Part shown: positions 33,796-44,797 of the stretch, one piece after another
Layout: the number at the start of each line of letters is the position of its first letter
Numbering within the stretch: the stretch's first letter is position 1
NCBI GenBank assembly: GCA_035999365.1
Contig: DASYGT010000053.1
Location: 5,593-69,592 of the forward strand
Reading direction: 5' to 3'
DNA: 64,000 nt
DNA from: DASYGT01 sp035999365
GTDB taxonomy: Bacteria > Actinomycetota > Actinomycetes > Mycobacteriales > Jatrophihabitantaceae
Translations under genes and position numbers: made by a program
The notes under the pieces: model-generated
Database searches by the model: none
What the model saw: the letters and a program-made list of their open reading frames with translations, nothing else
Told to the model about the DNA's origin: nothing

Positions 33796-34272
33796 TTGCC
33801 TCGACCGCGCCACCGCTCTGCCCGTTCCGATGCCGCTACTACTACTCACGGCGTGGGGGGCGATTCGGTTCCGTCCAGGCGTGCAATACCTAACGCACGC
33901 ACAGTTGCCGTCGGGATCGGTCTCGCTCGCATCGCCATCGGTGCCGTGTTCTTCGCGGCTCCGGTGACGGCCCTGCGCATCGTCGGTGCCGACAGCGCCA
34001 CCGCGACCCGTGTCACGTGGCTGAGCCGGATGACTGCGGCGCGCGACGCCGTTCTGGGCGCCGGAACCACGCAGTCGGCGCTCGCCGGCGGGGGTGCCGG
34101 CTGGCTGCTGGCCGGCGCCGTGTCCGACGCTGTGGACGCCGTTGCGCTCGCGCAGGCCGTACGCGAGCGCCGGGCCGGCGGCATCGGGGCGACGGGCATG
34201 GTCGCTGCCGCGGTGGGCACCTCGGCGCTCGGCCTGTGGGCAGCGCTCGGCTCACGCCGGCGGGGCCGCTAG
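33796..34272 (+). CDS. Small integral membrane protein, DUF4267-like
   Basis: 158 residues from a TTG at 33796 placed 6 nt after GGAG; a GTG at 33853 (139 residues) is an alternative because the first 40 residues are polar and low-complexity. Four hydrophobic segments follow: ARIAIGAVFFAAP, a central TWLSRMTAARDAVLGAG, WLLAGAVSDAVDAVAL, and a last GMVAAAVGTSALGLWAAL. This pattern occurs in small actinobacterial membrane proteins of unknown function. Convergent with the next gene. Confidence 0.6.
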   Translation: MPRPRHRSARSDAATTTHGVGGDSVPSRRAIPNARTVAVGIGLARIAIGAVFFAAPVTALRIVGADSATATRVTWLSRMTAARDAVLGAGTTQSALAGGGAGWLLAGAVSDAVDAVALAQAVRERRAGGIGATGMVAAAVGTSALGLWAALGSRRRGR

Positions 34273-34275
34273 CCG

Positions 34276-35202
34276 TCAGGTGATCGTCACGGCGGTGACG
34301 TAGTAGGCGCCGTCGGCTTCCTTCGCCGTCGTCACGGACACCCGGATCGAAGCGTCCGTCGACCGGAACGCGATGACGCTCGCGTTCTGGTCGGATGTGA
34401 CGGGACCGAACAACTTGCCGCTCAGGCGCTGCGTCACCGCCAGCGGGACCTGGTCGTGAAAGACGCAGCTCTGCGCGGCCTGAGGCTCCCCGATCTCAGC
34501 AAGCCCCACGTAGGTGGACGCGACGCCGAAGCTGCTCGTCGATCCGGAGCACAATCCCGCCGCGCCGCCGGGGAGGTTCGTCGGCAGGACCGGCGTACGC
34601 GCCGAGCCGGCCGTGACCGGCGAACCCTGCGACGGCACGCCACCACTCGGCATACCGGCGGCCGAAGCGCCAGGCGCTGTCGCGATTTCCCGGCTGAAGC
34701 ACACCTTCCACGAGCCGTTCTCCTTGACGACCGGGAACTTCTCCGTGCTCGGTGTCCACGTCTTGGACGTGGCGAACGTCGCCGCGACGAACCGGACGCC
34801 GTTCGCCGTCGACTCGTCGCCGATCTCGTACGTCGTGATGCGGCCCGAGCTCTGCAGATGCGATACCTGACCGATCGCCCGATCGCCGGCGCACAGCACT
34901 GCCTCGGCGCTCTTGACGTCGTTGTGCATACCTGCGTCGAGCAGGGCCTTGACCGCCGACTGGGGCGTGCTCGCTGTGCTCGATCCGGGCGAGAGCAGCG
35001 TGTACGCCAGCACCGCCGCCGTGGCGGCAACCACGGTCACGGCGCCGCCGATCAACCCGAGCCGGCGACGACTGCCCTTGGCTGCGGCCGGCTTCGACGC
35101 CGGGGAAGGGGTGGTCGCATAGGGCGGCGGCGGCGCATATTCCGGTAGCGGCGCATATTCCGGTGGTGGCTCGGGGGCCGGTGAGGTGTACTCATCGACC
35201 AT
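34276..35202 (-). CDS. Membrane-anchored protein with Pro-rich cytoplasmic tail, unknown
   Basis: 308 residues. A Pro/Tyr/Glu-rich N-terminus with EYAP repeats, a basic stretch (KGSRRR), a transmembrane helix at about 48-70, and an external domain with an NTF2/DUF-like first half (SAVKALLDAGMHNDVKSAEAVLCAGD) plus a second half with Cys residues. The layout is similar to the DUF4333 protein of this window, but I recognise no family. The ATG shares a base with the upstream synthetase stop (TGATG), so the two are translated together. Confidence 0.7.
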   Translation of the reverse strand: MVDEYTSPAPEPPPEYAPLPEYAPPPPYATTPSPASKPAAAKGSRRRLGLIGGAVTVVAATAAVLAYTLLSPGSSTASTPQSAVKALLDAGMHNDVKSAEAVLCAGDRAIGQVSHLQSSGRITTYEIGDESTANGVRFVAATFATSKTWTPSTEKFPVVKENGSWKVCFSREIATAPGASAAGMPSGGVPSQGSPVTAGSARTPVLPTNLPGGAAGLCSGSTSSFGVASTYVGLAEIGEPQAAQSCVFHDQVPLAVTQRLSGKLFGPVTSDQNASVIAFRSTDASIRVSVTTAKEADGAYYVTAVTIT

Positions 35203-36821
35203 CAGTGCAATTCTCCGCGCAGCAGCTTTCCGGTGGCGTTGCGGGGGAGCGCGTCGACGAACTCGACGTCGCGCGGCACCTTGTGCCGCGCGAGGTTCGA
35301 GCGGACGTGCGACTTGACGTCTTCGGCACTCACCTGTTGGCCGTCGCGTATCACGACGAATGCCTTGAGCCGCTGGCCGAAGTCGGCATCCTCCACGCCG
35401 ATCACTGCCGCATCGGCCACTGCCGGGTGCTCCACGAGAAGGTTCTCGACCTCGGCGGGGAACACGTTCTCGCCACCGGAGACGATCATGTCGTCATCAC
35501 GGCCGTCGATGAACAGCAGGCCGTCGTCATCGAAATGGCCGACGTCGCCGGACGACAACAGCCCGTCGATCTCGTTCTTCGTGCCGCCCCCGGTGTACCC
35601 GGAGAACTTCAGACCACTTCCGACGAAGACACGCCCGATCGTGTTGGCGGTGCTCACCTGCTTGTCGTTGTCGTCGTACAACCGCACAACGCAGCCGACA
35701 GGGGCCCGACCGACGGTGCCGGGCTTTCTGCGCCAGTCCTCCGGGGTCGCGACTGTCGCCACGGCGACCTCCGTCGATCCGTAGAGGTTGTAGATCACGT
35801 CACCGAACAACTCCATCGCCCGGTTGCCCACCTCGGGAGGCAGCGCCGAACCGGCACAGAAGATGATGCGCAACGCGCTGGTGTCGTAGCTGCGGATGAC
35901 CTGTTCATCGAGATTGAGCAGGCGCTGCAGCATCGTGGGCACGACCACCAACGCCTCGGCCCGGTGCTCGGCCAACGCCGCCAGCGTTGCCTCGGGATCG
36001 AAACGCCTGCGCAGGATCGTCGTCGAACCGAGAGCGATCGTGAGCAGGAACTGCGACAGGCCGGTTCCGTGGAACAGTGGCGCGCCGAAGAAGGTGCGTT
36101 CGCCCGGCCGCAACGGAATCCGATCCAGGAACTGCGCAGCCGCGAACGGTGAGTTGACCTGCCGGGGCGCACCCTTCGGTGTTCCGGTGGTGCCGCTCGT
36201 CAACAGCACGAGGCCGCCAACTGTGCGCGGTCGCGGCAACTCCTCGGTCGGCGCGCTCGCGATGAGCTCCTCAAGTGTCTCGTGCTCGGTCGGCGCGTCG
36301 TCGACCCATGCCAGGTACCGCGGGATCGATGTCGGAACCTCACCGAGGATGTCGGTGAACTCGACGTCGTACACCAGTGCGGAGACCCCTTCGCGCTCGG
36401 CAACCTGCGCGAATTGCGGCTTCGCGAATCCGGTGTTCATGAGCAGCGCTCTCGCGCCGAGCTTGTTCACCGCGAACATGGCGTCGACAAGCCCGCGGTG
36501 ATCTCGACAGAGCAGTGCCACCACAGAAGTGTCATCAAGACCGCGCTTCTGCCAGGCACGGGCCAGCGCATTGGAACGCTCGTCGAGCTGCCGGAAGGTC
36601 AGCTCACCCAGCTCGTCGACAAGGCCCAGGAAATCTGGATGGCGTCGTGCAGCGATCCGGGTGGCAGCACCGACCATGCCGCGCTGTCGCATGTCGAGCA
36701 GCGCGCGGACCATCTCGTCCGGCCGGCTCACCGGAGCAAGCCCGGATCGCCTCAGAACGTCAGCCTCGCGAAAGGTGACGGGCAGCCGGCGCAGCTGCAC
36801 GACAGCGTTCTCGACCTTCAT
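35202..36821 (-). CDS. Acyl-CoA synthetase (FadD-type AMP-forming ligase)
   Basis: 539 residues from the ATG at 36821, with AGGGGG upstream. LLTSGTTGTPKGAP is the AMP-binding P-loop, YGSTEVAVAT the A5 motif, and SGDVGHFDDDGLLFIDGRDDD the A7-A8 hinge. The catalytic Lys lies in PRNATGKLLRGEL. It activates a fatty or other carboxylic acid to the acyl-CoA. It resembles mycobacterial FadD2/FadD12-like enzymes, but chain specificity is unclear. It is divergent from the alpha/beta hydrolase gene. Confidence 0.88.
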   Translation of the reverse strand: MKVENAVVQLRRLPVTFREADVLRRSGLAPVSRPDEMVRALLDMRQRGMVGAATRIAARRHPDFLGLVDELGELTFRQLDERSNALARAWQKRGLDDTSVVALLCRDHRGLVDAMFAVNKLGARALLMNTGFAKPQFAQVAEREGVSALVYDVEFTDILGEVPTSIPRYLAWVDDAPTEHETLEELIASAPTEELPRPRTVGGLVLLTSGTTGTPKGAPRQVNSPFAAAQFLDRIPLRPGERTFFGAPLFHGTGLSQFLLTIALGSTTILRRRFDPEATLAALAEHRAEALVVVPTMLQRLLNLDEQVIRSYDTSALRIIFCAGSALPPEVGNRAMELFGDVIYNLYGSTEVAVATVATPEDWRRKPGTVGRAPVGCVVRLYDDNDKQVSTANTIGRVFVGSGLKFSGYTGGGTKNEIDGLLSSGDVGHFDDDGLLFIDGRDDDMIVSGGENVFPAEVENLLVEHPAVADAAVIGVEDADFGQRLKAFVVIRDGQQVSAEDVKSHVRSNLARHKVPRDVEFVDALPRNATGKLLRGELH

Positions 36822-36829
36822 CGTTCCCC

Positions 36830-36855
36830 CTGCCGGATGATGCTGCCGGATGATG
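36830..36855. repeat. 13-bp tandem direct repeat
   Basis: CTGCCGGATGATG is present twice in contact (36830-36842, 36843-36855) in the leader of the acyl-CoA synthetase gene, immediately upstream of its ribosome site. Confidence 0.8.
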
Positions 36856-36906
36856 CTGCTGGGCATCCTGTCATGGGCTCGACGCCGCCGCTGGATGACC
36901 GCCCAT

Positions 36907-36912
36907 TACCTT
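36907..36912 (+). promoter_or_regulatory. -10 element for leaderless alpha/beta-hydrolase transcript
   Basis: TACCTT, six bases, then the ATG at 36919; no ribosome site. Confidence 0.45.
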
Positions 36913-36918
36913 GTCGCC

Positions 36919-37713
36919 ATGGCATTCGCACAGCTCGACGGGCGGCAGCTCTTCTATCTGCGCAGGGGGAGTGGCACCCCGCTACTCCTGATCCAGGGCA
37001 TGGCCGGGCATCACCAGATCTGGGGTGAGCCGCTGCTCGACGGACTGGCCCAGCACTTCGACGTCATCAGCTACGACCACCGCGGCGTGGGGGAGAGCAC
37101 CGACGTCGCGGGCAACTTCACGATCGCCGATCTCGCCGACGACGCCCGTGCACTTCTCGACGCTCTCGGCCTCGACTCCGTGCACGTCTTCGGCATCTCG
37201 ATGGGAGGCGCCGTCGCGCAGGAACTGACGACAAGGCACGGCGACCGCGTTCGCGCCCTCGTCCTCGGCTGTACCTGGCCCGGTGGAGCGCGATCCGTCC
37301 TGGACGCGCCCGGCCCGATGGCGATGTTCCAGGCGATGCAGACGGGCGATCTCGAGACGATCGTTCGCGCCGGTTACCGGGCGAACCTCTCGTCGACCTA
37401 TGTCGCGGACGAGCCGCACTACCCGCCGTTTCGCGAGAGCAGCCTGGCGGTACGCATCCCGGCCACGACGATCATGCGGCAGGCCCAGGCGGCCGCACTG
37501 CACGACGCCAGCGCGAGGTTGGGCGAGATCTCCGCGCCGACGCTCGTGTTGCACGGCACGGCCGACGAGATGGTGCGCTACAGCAATGCTGTCGTGCTCG
37601 CCGAGCTGATCCCTGGGGCGACGCTGCATCCGTTCGACGATGTCGGGCACCTGTTCTGGTGGGAACGCCCTGACGAGACGATCCGACTGGTCACCGAACA
37701 TCTTGGGCGATAA
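36919..37713 (+). CDS. Alpha/beta-fold hydrolase
   Basis: 264 residues. Nucleophile elbow FGISMGG near residue 97, Asp in GTADEMV and His in DVGHLFWW complete the triad; the oxyanion segment is QGMAGHHQIW. Similar proteins hydrolyse esters, lactones or C-C bonds. The start was set at 36919, where similarity begins and a leaderless -10 is in register. Substrate unknown; co-orientation with the AraC gene is probably incidental. Confidence 0.85.
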   Translation: MAFAQLDGRQLFYLRRGSGTPLLLIQGMAGHHQIWGEPLLDGLAQHFDVISYDHRGVGESTDVAGNFTIADLADDARALLDALGLDSVHVFGISMGGAVAQELTTRHGDRVRALVLGCTWPGGARSVLDAPGPMAMFQAMQTGDLETIVRAGYRANLSSTYVADEPHYPPFRESSLAVRIPATTIMRQAQAAALHDASARLGEISAPTLVLHGTADEMVRYSNAVVLAELIPGATLHPFDDVGHLFWWERPDETIRLVTEHLGR

Positions 37714-37752
37714 GCACACCTGCCGGCGGCCCGGGCGTGGCACGATCATGAC

Positions 37753-38202
37753 GTGACCAGCCGACCCACCGAGACACACCGCCTTCGCGACCTCGCGTTG
37801 CTGCGCCGCGTCCGCGACCGGATGGATCGCGACTACGCGCAGCCCTTGGACGTCGAGGCGCTTGCTCGCGGTGTCGGCATGTCCGCCGGGCATCTGAGCC
37901 GTGAGTTCAAGCTGGCCTATGGCGAATCCCCGTACGGATATCTGATGACGCGGCGCATCGAGCGTGCGATGGCGTTGCTGCGCCGGGGCGACCTCAACGT
38001 CACTGACGTCTGCTTTGCGGTCGGCTGCTCGTCACTCGGCACCTTCAGCACCCGTTTCACGGCGTTGGTGGGCATGTCGCCGAGCGCGTATCGCCGTGAC
38101 GCCGCGCGGGTGGCCGCCGAGATGCCGTCCTGCGTCACGAGACAGGTGACCAGACCGATCAGGAATCGAGAAGCAGCGACGGCCGCACCGCAGCTAGCGT
38201 GA
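37753..38202 (+). CDS. AraC-family regulator, HTH domain only
   Basis: 149 residues from a GTG. Two HTH motifs (VEALARGVGMSAGHLSREFKLAYGESPYGYL; VTDVCFAVGCSSLGTFSTRFTALVGMSPSAYR), with no ligand-binding domain. This short AraC type commonly precedes a VOC gene and a UvrA-like drug resistance gene in actinobacteria, as here. Expected to activate the two downstream genes. Confidence 0.88.
   Translation: MTSRPTETHRLRDLALLRRVRDRMDRDYAQPLDVEALARGVGMSAGHLSREFKLAYGESPYGYLMTRRIERAMALLRRGDLNVTDVCFAVGCSSLGTFSTRFTALVGMSPSAYRRDAARVAAEMPSCVTRQVTRPIRNREAATAAPQLA
38195..38200 (+). promoter_or_regulatory. -10 element for leaderless VOC transcript
   Basis: TAGCGT, seven bases, then the ATG at 38208. Confidence 0.4.
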
Positions 38203-38207
38203 GCGGC

Positions 38208-38618
38208 ATGGATCTCACCATTCACGCGGCATTCCTGCCACACACCGACCCGGACGCATCGCTGGCGTTCTACCGCGACACCCTCGGCTTCGAGGTCCGC
38301 AAGGACGTGGGGTACGGCGGTATGCGGTGGCTCACCGTCGGTCCGGTCGATCAGCCGGGAACCTCCATCGTGCTCTACCCGCCGGGTGCCGACCCGGGCA
38401 TCACCGACGACGAGCGGCGCACTATCGCCGAAATGATGGCGAAGGGCACCTACGCCATCCTCACCCTGGCCAGCAAGGAACTCGACGCCGTCTTCGCCCG
38501 GTTGCAAGCCGGCGACACCGAGGTCGTCCAGGAACCGACCGACCAGCCGTACGGCATTCGCGACTGTGCCATCCGCGACCCGGCAGGCAACCTGATCCGC
38601 ATCGATCAGCTCACCTGA
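38208..38618 (+). CDS. VOC-family protein (AraC-VOC-UvrA cluster)
   Basis: 136 residues. N-terminal SLAFYRDTLGFEV and C-terminal CAIRDPAGNLIRIDQ are the VOC repeats. The conserved His and Glu ligands are mostly replaced, so it may bind rather than transform a ligand, like bleomycin-resistance relatives. It lies between the AraC gene and the UvrA paralogue, a recurrent resistance trio. Confidence 0.8.
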   Translation: MDLTIHAAFLPHTDPDASLAFYRDTLGFEVRKDVGYGGMRWLTVGPVDQPGTSIVLYPPGADPGITDDERRTIAEMMAKGTYAILTLASKELDAVFARLQAGDTEVVQEPTDQPYGIRDCAIRDPAGNLIRIDQLT

Positions 38619-38620
38619 GC

Positions 38621-40972
<2,352 letters not shown>

Positions 40973-40978
<6 letters not shown>

Positions 40979-40995
40979 CCGACCGCGTATCAGGA
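40973..40995. terminator. Bidirectional stem-loop between uvrA2-like and helR
   Basis: TCCTGA and TCAGGA are separated by 11 bases and span both convergent gene ends. No T-run. Confidence 0.35.
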
Positions 40996-43218
40996 GGTCG
41001 AGAGGATCACGAGCTGCTGGGTGGCGCGGGTCATCGCGACGTAACGGTCGACAGCGGCTTCGATACCGCTGACACGCCCGCCCGGAGCCTGCGCCTCGAC
41101 GTCATCTCCGTCCGCCGTGGAGTCGAGGAGAACCACCAAGTCGAATTCGAGCCCCTTCGACAACTCCGGGGTGAGCGACCGAACCCGGGACGTTGCGCGG
41201 AAGGTCGGCGCACCGATCACGCAGGCGATCCCGTCGCCATGCGCGGCAAGCCAGCCGTCGACCACCTCTTCCAGATCCGCCGCAGATCCATGCCGGACGG
41301 GAATGCCGCTGCTGCGGATCGACGTAGGCACGTTGGCGTCCGGTATCACCGCCCGGATCACCGGTTCCGCTTCGGCCATGACCTCGGTCGGCGTCCGGTA
41401 GTTGATGCTCAACGAAGCCACCGTCGTCCGGTCGAGCCCGATCCGCGCGAGCCGTTCCTGCCACGTCTCCGTGAAGCCGTGCCTGGCCTGGGCACGATCC
41501 CCGACGATGGTGAAGCTGCGCGACGGGCAGCGCAGCAGCAGCATCTGCCACTCGGCGTCGGTGAGTTCCTGCGCCTCGTCCACGACGACGTGCGCGAACG
41601 GGCCGGCAAGCTGGTCCGGATCAAGATGCTGCACTACGGAACCGTCAACCAGGGCGTCCTGCAGATCATCGCCACGCAGCATCGACATCACGAGCATCTC
41701 GGAGTCATCCCCTGCGATCAGATCCTCCACGACTGTGTCCATGTGTTCACGCGCAGCGGCGAGCGCGGCCTGCTGACGTCGCGTGTGCCGTGCCGTTTCA
41801 GGATCGCCGAGCCGCTGCCGGGCCGCGTCCAGAAGTGGTAGGTCCGAGACCGTCCAGGCCTGGGGGTTCTCGCGCTGCAGGGCCCGAACGTCGTCGCCGC
41901 TCAGCCAGGGCGCGCACATCCGCAGGTAGGCAGGCACCGACCAGAGGTCGCCAACCAGATCAGCGGCTTCGAGCAGGGGCCACGAGCGGTTGAACGTACT
42001 GAGCAGTTCCCTGTTCTGCAGCAGCGACTTGCGCAGCAAGTCATCCGGAACATCGCCCGGGTGCTTGCCCGTCAGGATCGCGAGCAGCTCCTCCCATACC
42101 TGGTCGCGCGCCTCGTTGTGCGGCGTGCCGGGCTCTGCCGCCTCGAACGCTTCGGCCCAATCCTCGGCGCTCAGCGTGATGCTCGACCAGTCGGTCTTCA
42201 CAATCATCGGCTTGGTCGGCGGTTCCTCGTAGAACCGGACGGCCGTTTCGATCGCCTTGACGAGGTTGACGGACGACTTGAGCGCGGACACCTGCGGCTC
42301 GATCTCGATCGATGCTGTGGCGCCCTCGGCAACGAGGTCGCGCAGAGTGCAGGTCTGCACGCCGTCCTCGCCCAGGCTCGGCAGGATGTCGGCGACATAG
42401 TCCAGATAGGGCTGATGCGGACCGACGAACAGCACGCCGCCGCTGTGGTGGCGGCCATGGCCGAAGCGAGGGTCGGAGTACAGGAGATAGGCCGAACGGT
42501 GCAGCGCCACGACCGTCTTCCCCGTGCCCGGTCCGCCGTCGACGACGAGGGCGCCGGCAGATCCCGCGCGGATGATCGCGTCCTGGTCGGCTTGGATGGT
42601 GCCCAGCACGTCACGCATCCGGGCCGAACGGTTACTGCCCAAACTTGCAATGAACGCAGACTGGTCGTCGAGCGCAGCGTGCCCCTCGAAACCGTCGGTG
42701 GTGAAGACCTCGTCCCAGTAGTCGGTGATCCGGCCCCGGATCCAGCGATACCGGCGCCGGCTCGTCAAGCCCATCGGGTGGGCGTGCGTCGCGGCAAAAA
42801 AAGGTTCGGCAGCGGGGGAGCGCCAGTCGACGAGCAATTGGCGACCCGCGCTGTCGGTGAGACCGAGCCGTCCGACGTAGACGGGATCCGCCTCGCCTGC
42901 CGTGACCATGTGCCCGAGGCAGAGGTCGACACCGAAGCGGTGCAGGACGCGCAGGCGTGTAGCCAGCCGCTGGATCTGTATGTCGCGGTCGACCAACGCC
43001 TGCTGGCTCCTACCGCCCGGCGCCCTCAGTTCCTCCTCGAGACGGCCGGACAGTTCTGCGATCGACTGCTCGAGGCTTTCGGTGACGGCGGTGAAATGTC
43101 GTTCGTCGTAGGCGATGAGTGCCGGGTCGGACTTGGCGGCTAGGCGGTCGGGTAGGTCGAAGACGGTGCCGGCCACAGGTGTCACGCCTTCAGCTAACCC
43201 TCTCGTCGGGCCTTCCAC
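40990..43218 (-). CDS. helR: HelR-type UvrD/Rep-like helicase acting on RNA polymerase
   Basis: 742 residues from a GTG at 43218 with GGGAG 8-9 nt upstream; a GTG at 43185 is an alternative. VVDGGPGTGKTVVALHRSAY (Walker A), VVVDEAQELTDAEWQML (Walker B), QARHGF motif, SINYRTPTEV, and a final VAMTRATQQLVIL. The N-terminal half and length match HelR rather than classical UvrD or HelD of Bacillus. HelR removes stalled or rifampicin-bound RNA polymerase. A palindrome at 43243-43256 lies upstream. It is next to the AraC-VOC-UvrA cluster. Confidence 0.87.
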   Translation of the reverse strand: MEGPTRGLAEGVTPVAGTVFDLPDRLAAKSDPALIAYDERHFTAVTESLEQSIAELSGRLEEELRAPGGRSQQALVDRDIQIQRLATRLRVLHRFGVDLCLGHMVTAGEADPVYVGRLGLTDSAGRQLLVDWRSPAAEPFFAATHAHPMGLTSRRRYRWIRGRITDYWDEVFTTDGFEGHAALDDQSAFIASLGSNRSARMRDVLGTIQADQDAIIRAGSAGALVVDGGPGTGKTVVALHRSAYLLYSDPRFGHGRHHSGGVLFVGPHQPYLDYVADILPSLGEDGVQTCTLRDLVAEGATASIEIEPQVSALKSSVNLVKAIETAVRFYEEPPTKPMIVKTDWSSITLSAEDWAEAFEAAEPGTPHNEARDQVWEELLAILTGKHPGDVPDDLLRKSLLQNRELLSTFNRSWPLLEAADLVGDLWSVPAYLRMCAPWLSGDDVRALQRENPQAWTVSDLPLLDAARQRLGDPETARHTRRQQAALAAAREHMDTVVEDLIAGDDSEMLVMSMLRGDDLQDALVDGSVVQHLDPDQLAGPFAHVVVDEAQELTDAEWQMLLLRCPSRSFTIVGDRAQARHGFTETWQERLARIGLDRTTVASLSINYRTPTEVMAEAEPVIRAVIPDANVPTSIRSSGIPVRHGSAADLEEVVDGWLAAHGDGIACVIGAPTFRATSRVRSLTPELSKGLEFDLVVLLDSTADGDDVEAQAPGGRVSGIEAAVDRYVAMTRATQQLVILSTS

Positions 43219-43242
43219 CGCCGCAGCTCCCGGACATTGCCG

Positions 43243-43256
43243 ATAATGAACATTAT
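43243..43256. promoter_or_regulatory. Palindromic operator upstream of helR
   Basis: ATAATGAACATTAT consists of 6-bp inverted arms around AA. On the minus strand a perfect TTGACA overlaps its edge, so a repressor bound here would cover the -35/spacer region of helR. I do not see a RAE-type sequence. Confidence 0.6.
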
Positions 43257-43317
43257 GTCAACTATCGTTGATTTCCGAGGGTGCTCCGCACTGCCCCGCT
43301 GGACTGGTGCTTGCATC

Positions 43318-44700
43318 TCAAGCGACGCCGGTGGCCTCTTCCAACGCAGCCAGTTCGGCATCGAGGTCACCGAGCAGTCGCTGCAGGTGCGGCACGCTGC
43401 GCCGGCACCCGGTCAGGCCGAACGCGATCTCGTCGGAATAGCTCGTGCAAGTGATGTTGAGAGCCTGGCCGTCGAGCGGGATCGACAGCGGGTACAGACC
43501 GTCCAGGCGCGCACCATTCCAGTACATGGGCTTGCGCGGCCCGGGCACGTTCGAGATCACGAGGTTGAACGGCGGCCGCACGATGCCGTTCAACCGCAGC
43601 AGCGGCAGGACCATCAGCGGGCTCATCCCGATGGCACTCATCATCATGATCTGCGTCGGGCTCATGCCGCGCATCGATTCCTTGCCTTCAACCATCGATG
43701 CATGGACAGTTTCGAGCCGGCGAGCCGCGTCGTCGAGGTGCGTGCCGAGGTTGCACATCACGACCCCGACGGCATTGCCCCCGCCGTCGTCCGACGCCGC
43801 ATCGTCCGAATGGAGCGAAACGGGGACCATCGCGATGAGGGGCGCGTCGGGCAGCGCGTCCATGCTCTGTAGATAGGCCCGCAAGGCACCCGAACACATC
43901 GCGAGAACGACATCGTTGACAGTCGCATCGGCGGCCTTGCCCACCTGCCTGATGCGCTCGATCGGCCACGACTGGGCGGCGAACCGGCGTGCACCCGTGA
44001 TCGGGACGTTCAGCATCGTCTTCGGCGCCGACAGCGACATCGCGCCGCTCTGATCGCTCACGCTGCGGCTCAGAGTGCGGTACAACGCCGGCACCAGTCC
44101 CGTGACCTCCCCGACAGCATCCAGCGCGGCCTTGAGCGGGCTGGACGCGGGGCGCCCGCTGCTGCGCTTGACGCTCTCGTGCGCGCGTGGCGCCCACGGC
44201 GCCGGCATTCCCCGTTCATCCGGGTCGTCTGACAGCATGCGCGACAGCATCCGCAGCGCGGACACGCCGTCGACGAGCGCATGGTGGGTCTTGGAGTAGA
44301 TCGCGTAGCGGCCGTCATTGAGACCCTCGATCAGATGCATCTCCCACAGCGGCCTGTGCCGGTCGAGCAGTGAGGAATGCAGTCTGGAGCAGAGGGCGAG
44401 CAACTCCAGCACGCGCCCCGGCTGCGGCAGTGCGTTGCGCCGCACGTGATGCTCGAGATCGAACTCCTGGTCCTGCTCCCAGCCCCACTGCCCCAACGAC
44501 GTGATCGACCTCCGCGCGCGCTTGCGGAACAGCGGCGCCACCTCCTCGCCGATCATCGCCTCGTCGAGCATCGTGCGGACGTCCAGCGCGTCCATCCCCT
44601 CCGGAGGCTGGAATAGCTGCAGGCCGCCGACGTGCATCGGGTGTTCGCGACTCTCGGCCAGCAGGAACACCGCGTCCGTCGGTGACATAGGTAGCAGCAT
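43318..44700 (-). CDS. Wax ester synthase / diacylglycerol acyltransferase (WS/DGAT)
   Basis: 460 residues from the ATG at 44700 (AGAGGA upstream); the in-frame ATG at 44715 adds five residues. The active-site HHALVDG (HHxxxDG) is intact near residue 140, preceded by PLWEMHLIEG; NVPGP and a C-terminal conserved segment follow. It esterifies acyl-CoA with diacylglycerol or alcohols to store lipid. Alkane and acyl-CoA genes in the window give a plausible fatty-acid source, although they are not linked. Confidence 0.9.
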   Translation of the reverse strand: MLLPMSPTDAVFLLAESREHPMHVGGLQLFQPPEGMDALDVRTMLDEAMIGEEVAPLFRKRARRSITSLGQWGWEQDQEFDLEHHVRRNALPQPGRVLELLALCSRLHSSLLDRHRPLWEMHLIEGLNDGRYAIYSKTHHALVDGVSALRMLSRMLSDDPDERGMPAPWAPRAHESVKRSSGRPASSPLKAALDAVGEVTGLVPALYRTLSRSVSDQSGAMSLSAPKTMLNVPITGARRFAAQSWPIERIRQVGKAADATVNDVVLAMCSGALRAYLQSMDALPDAPLIAMVPVSLHSDDAASDDGGGNAVGVVMCNLGTHLDDAARRLETVHASMVEGKESMRGMSPTQIMMMSAIGMSPLMVLPLLRLNGIVRPPFNLVISNVPGPRKPMYWNGARLDGLYPLSIPLDGQALNITCTSYSDEIAFGLTGCRRSVPHLQRLLGDLDAELAALEEATGVA

Positions 44701-44797
44701 TCGAGGTCCTCTCATCGCCGCGCACGCCCCTGCACGCCGCGTGCACTGATTCTCGCCCAGTCAGTCCTACCGTGCCAGGCCGCCCGCGTGTTCGGCG

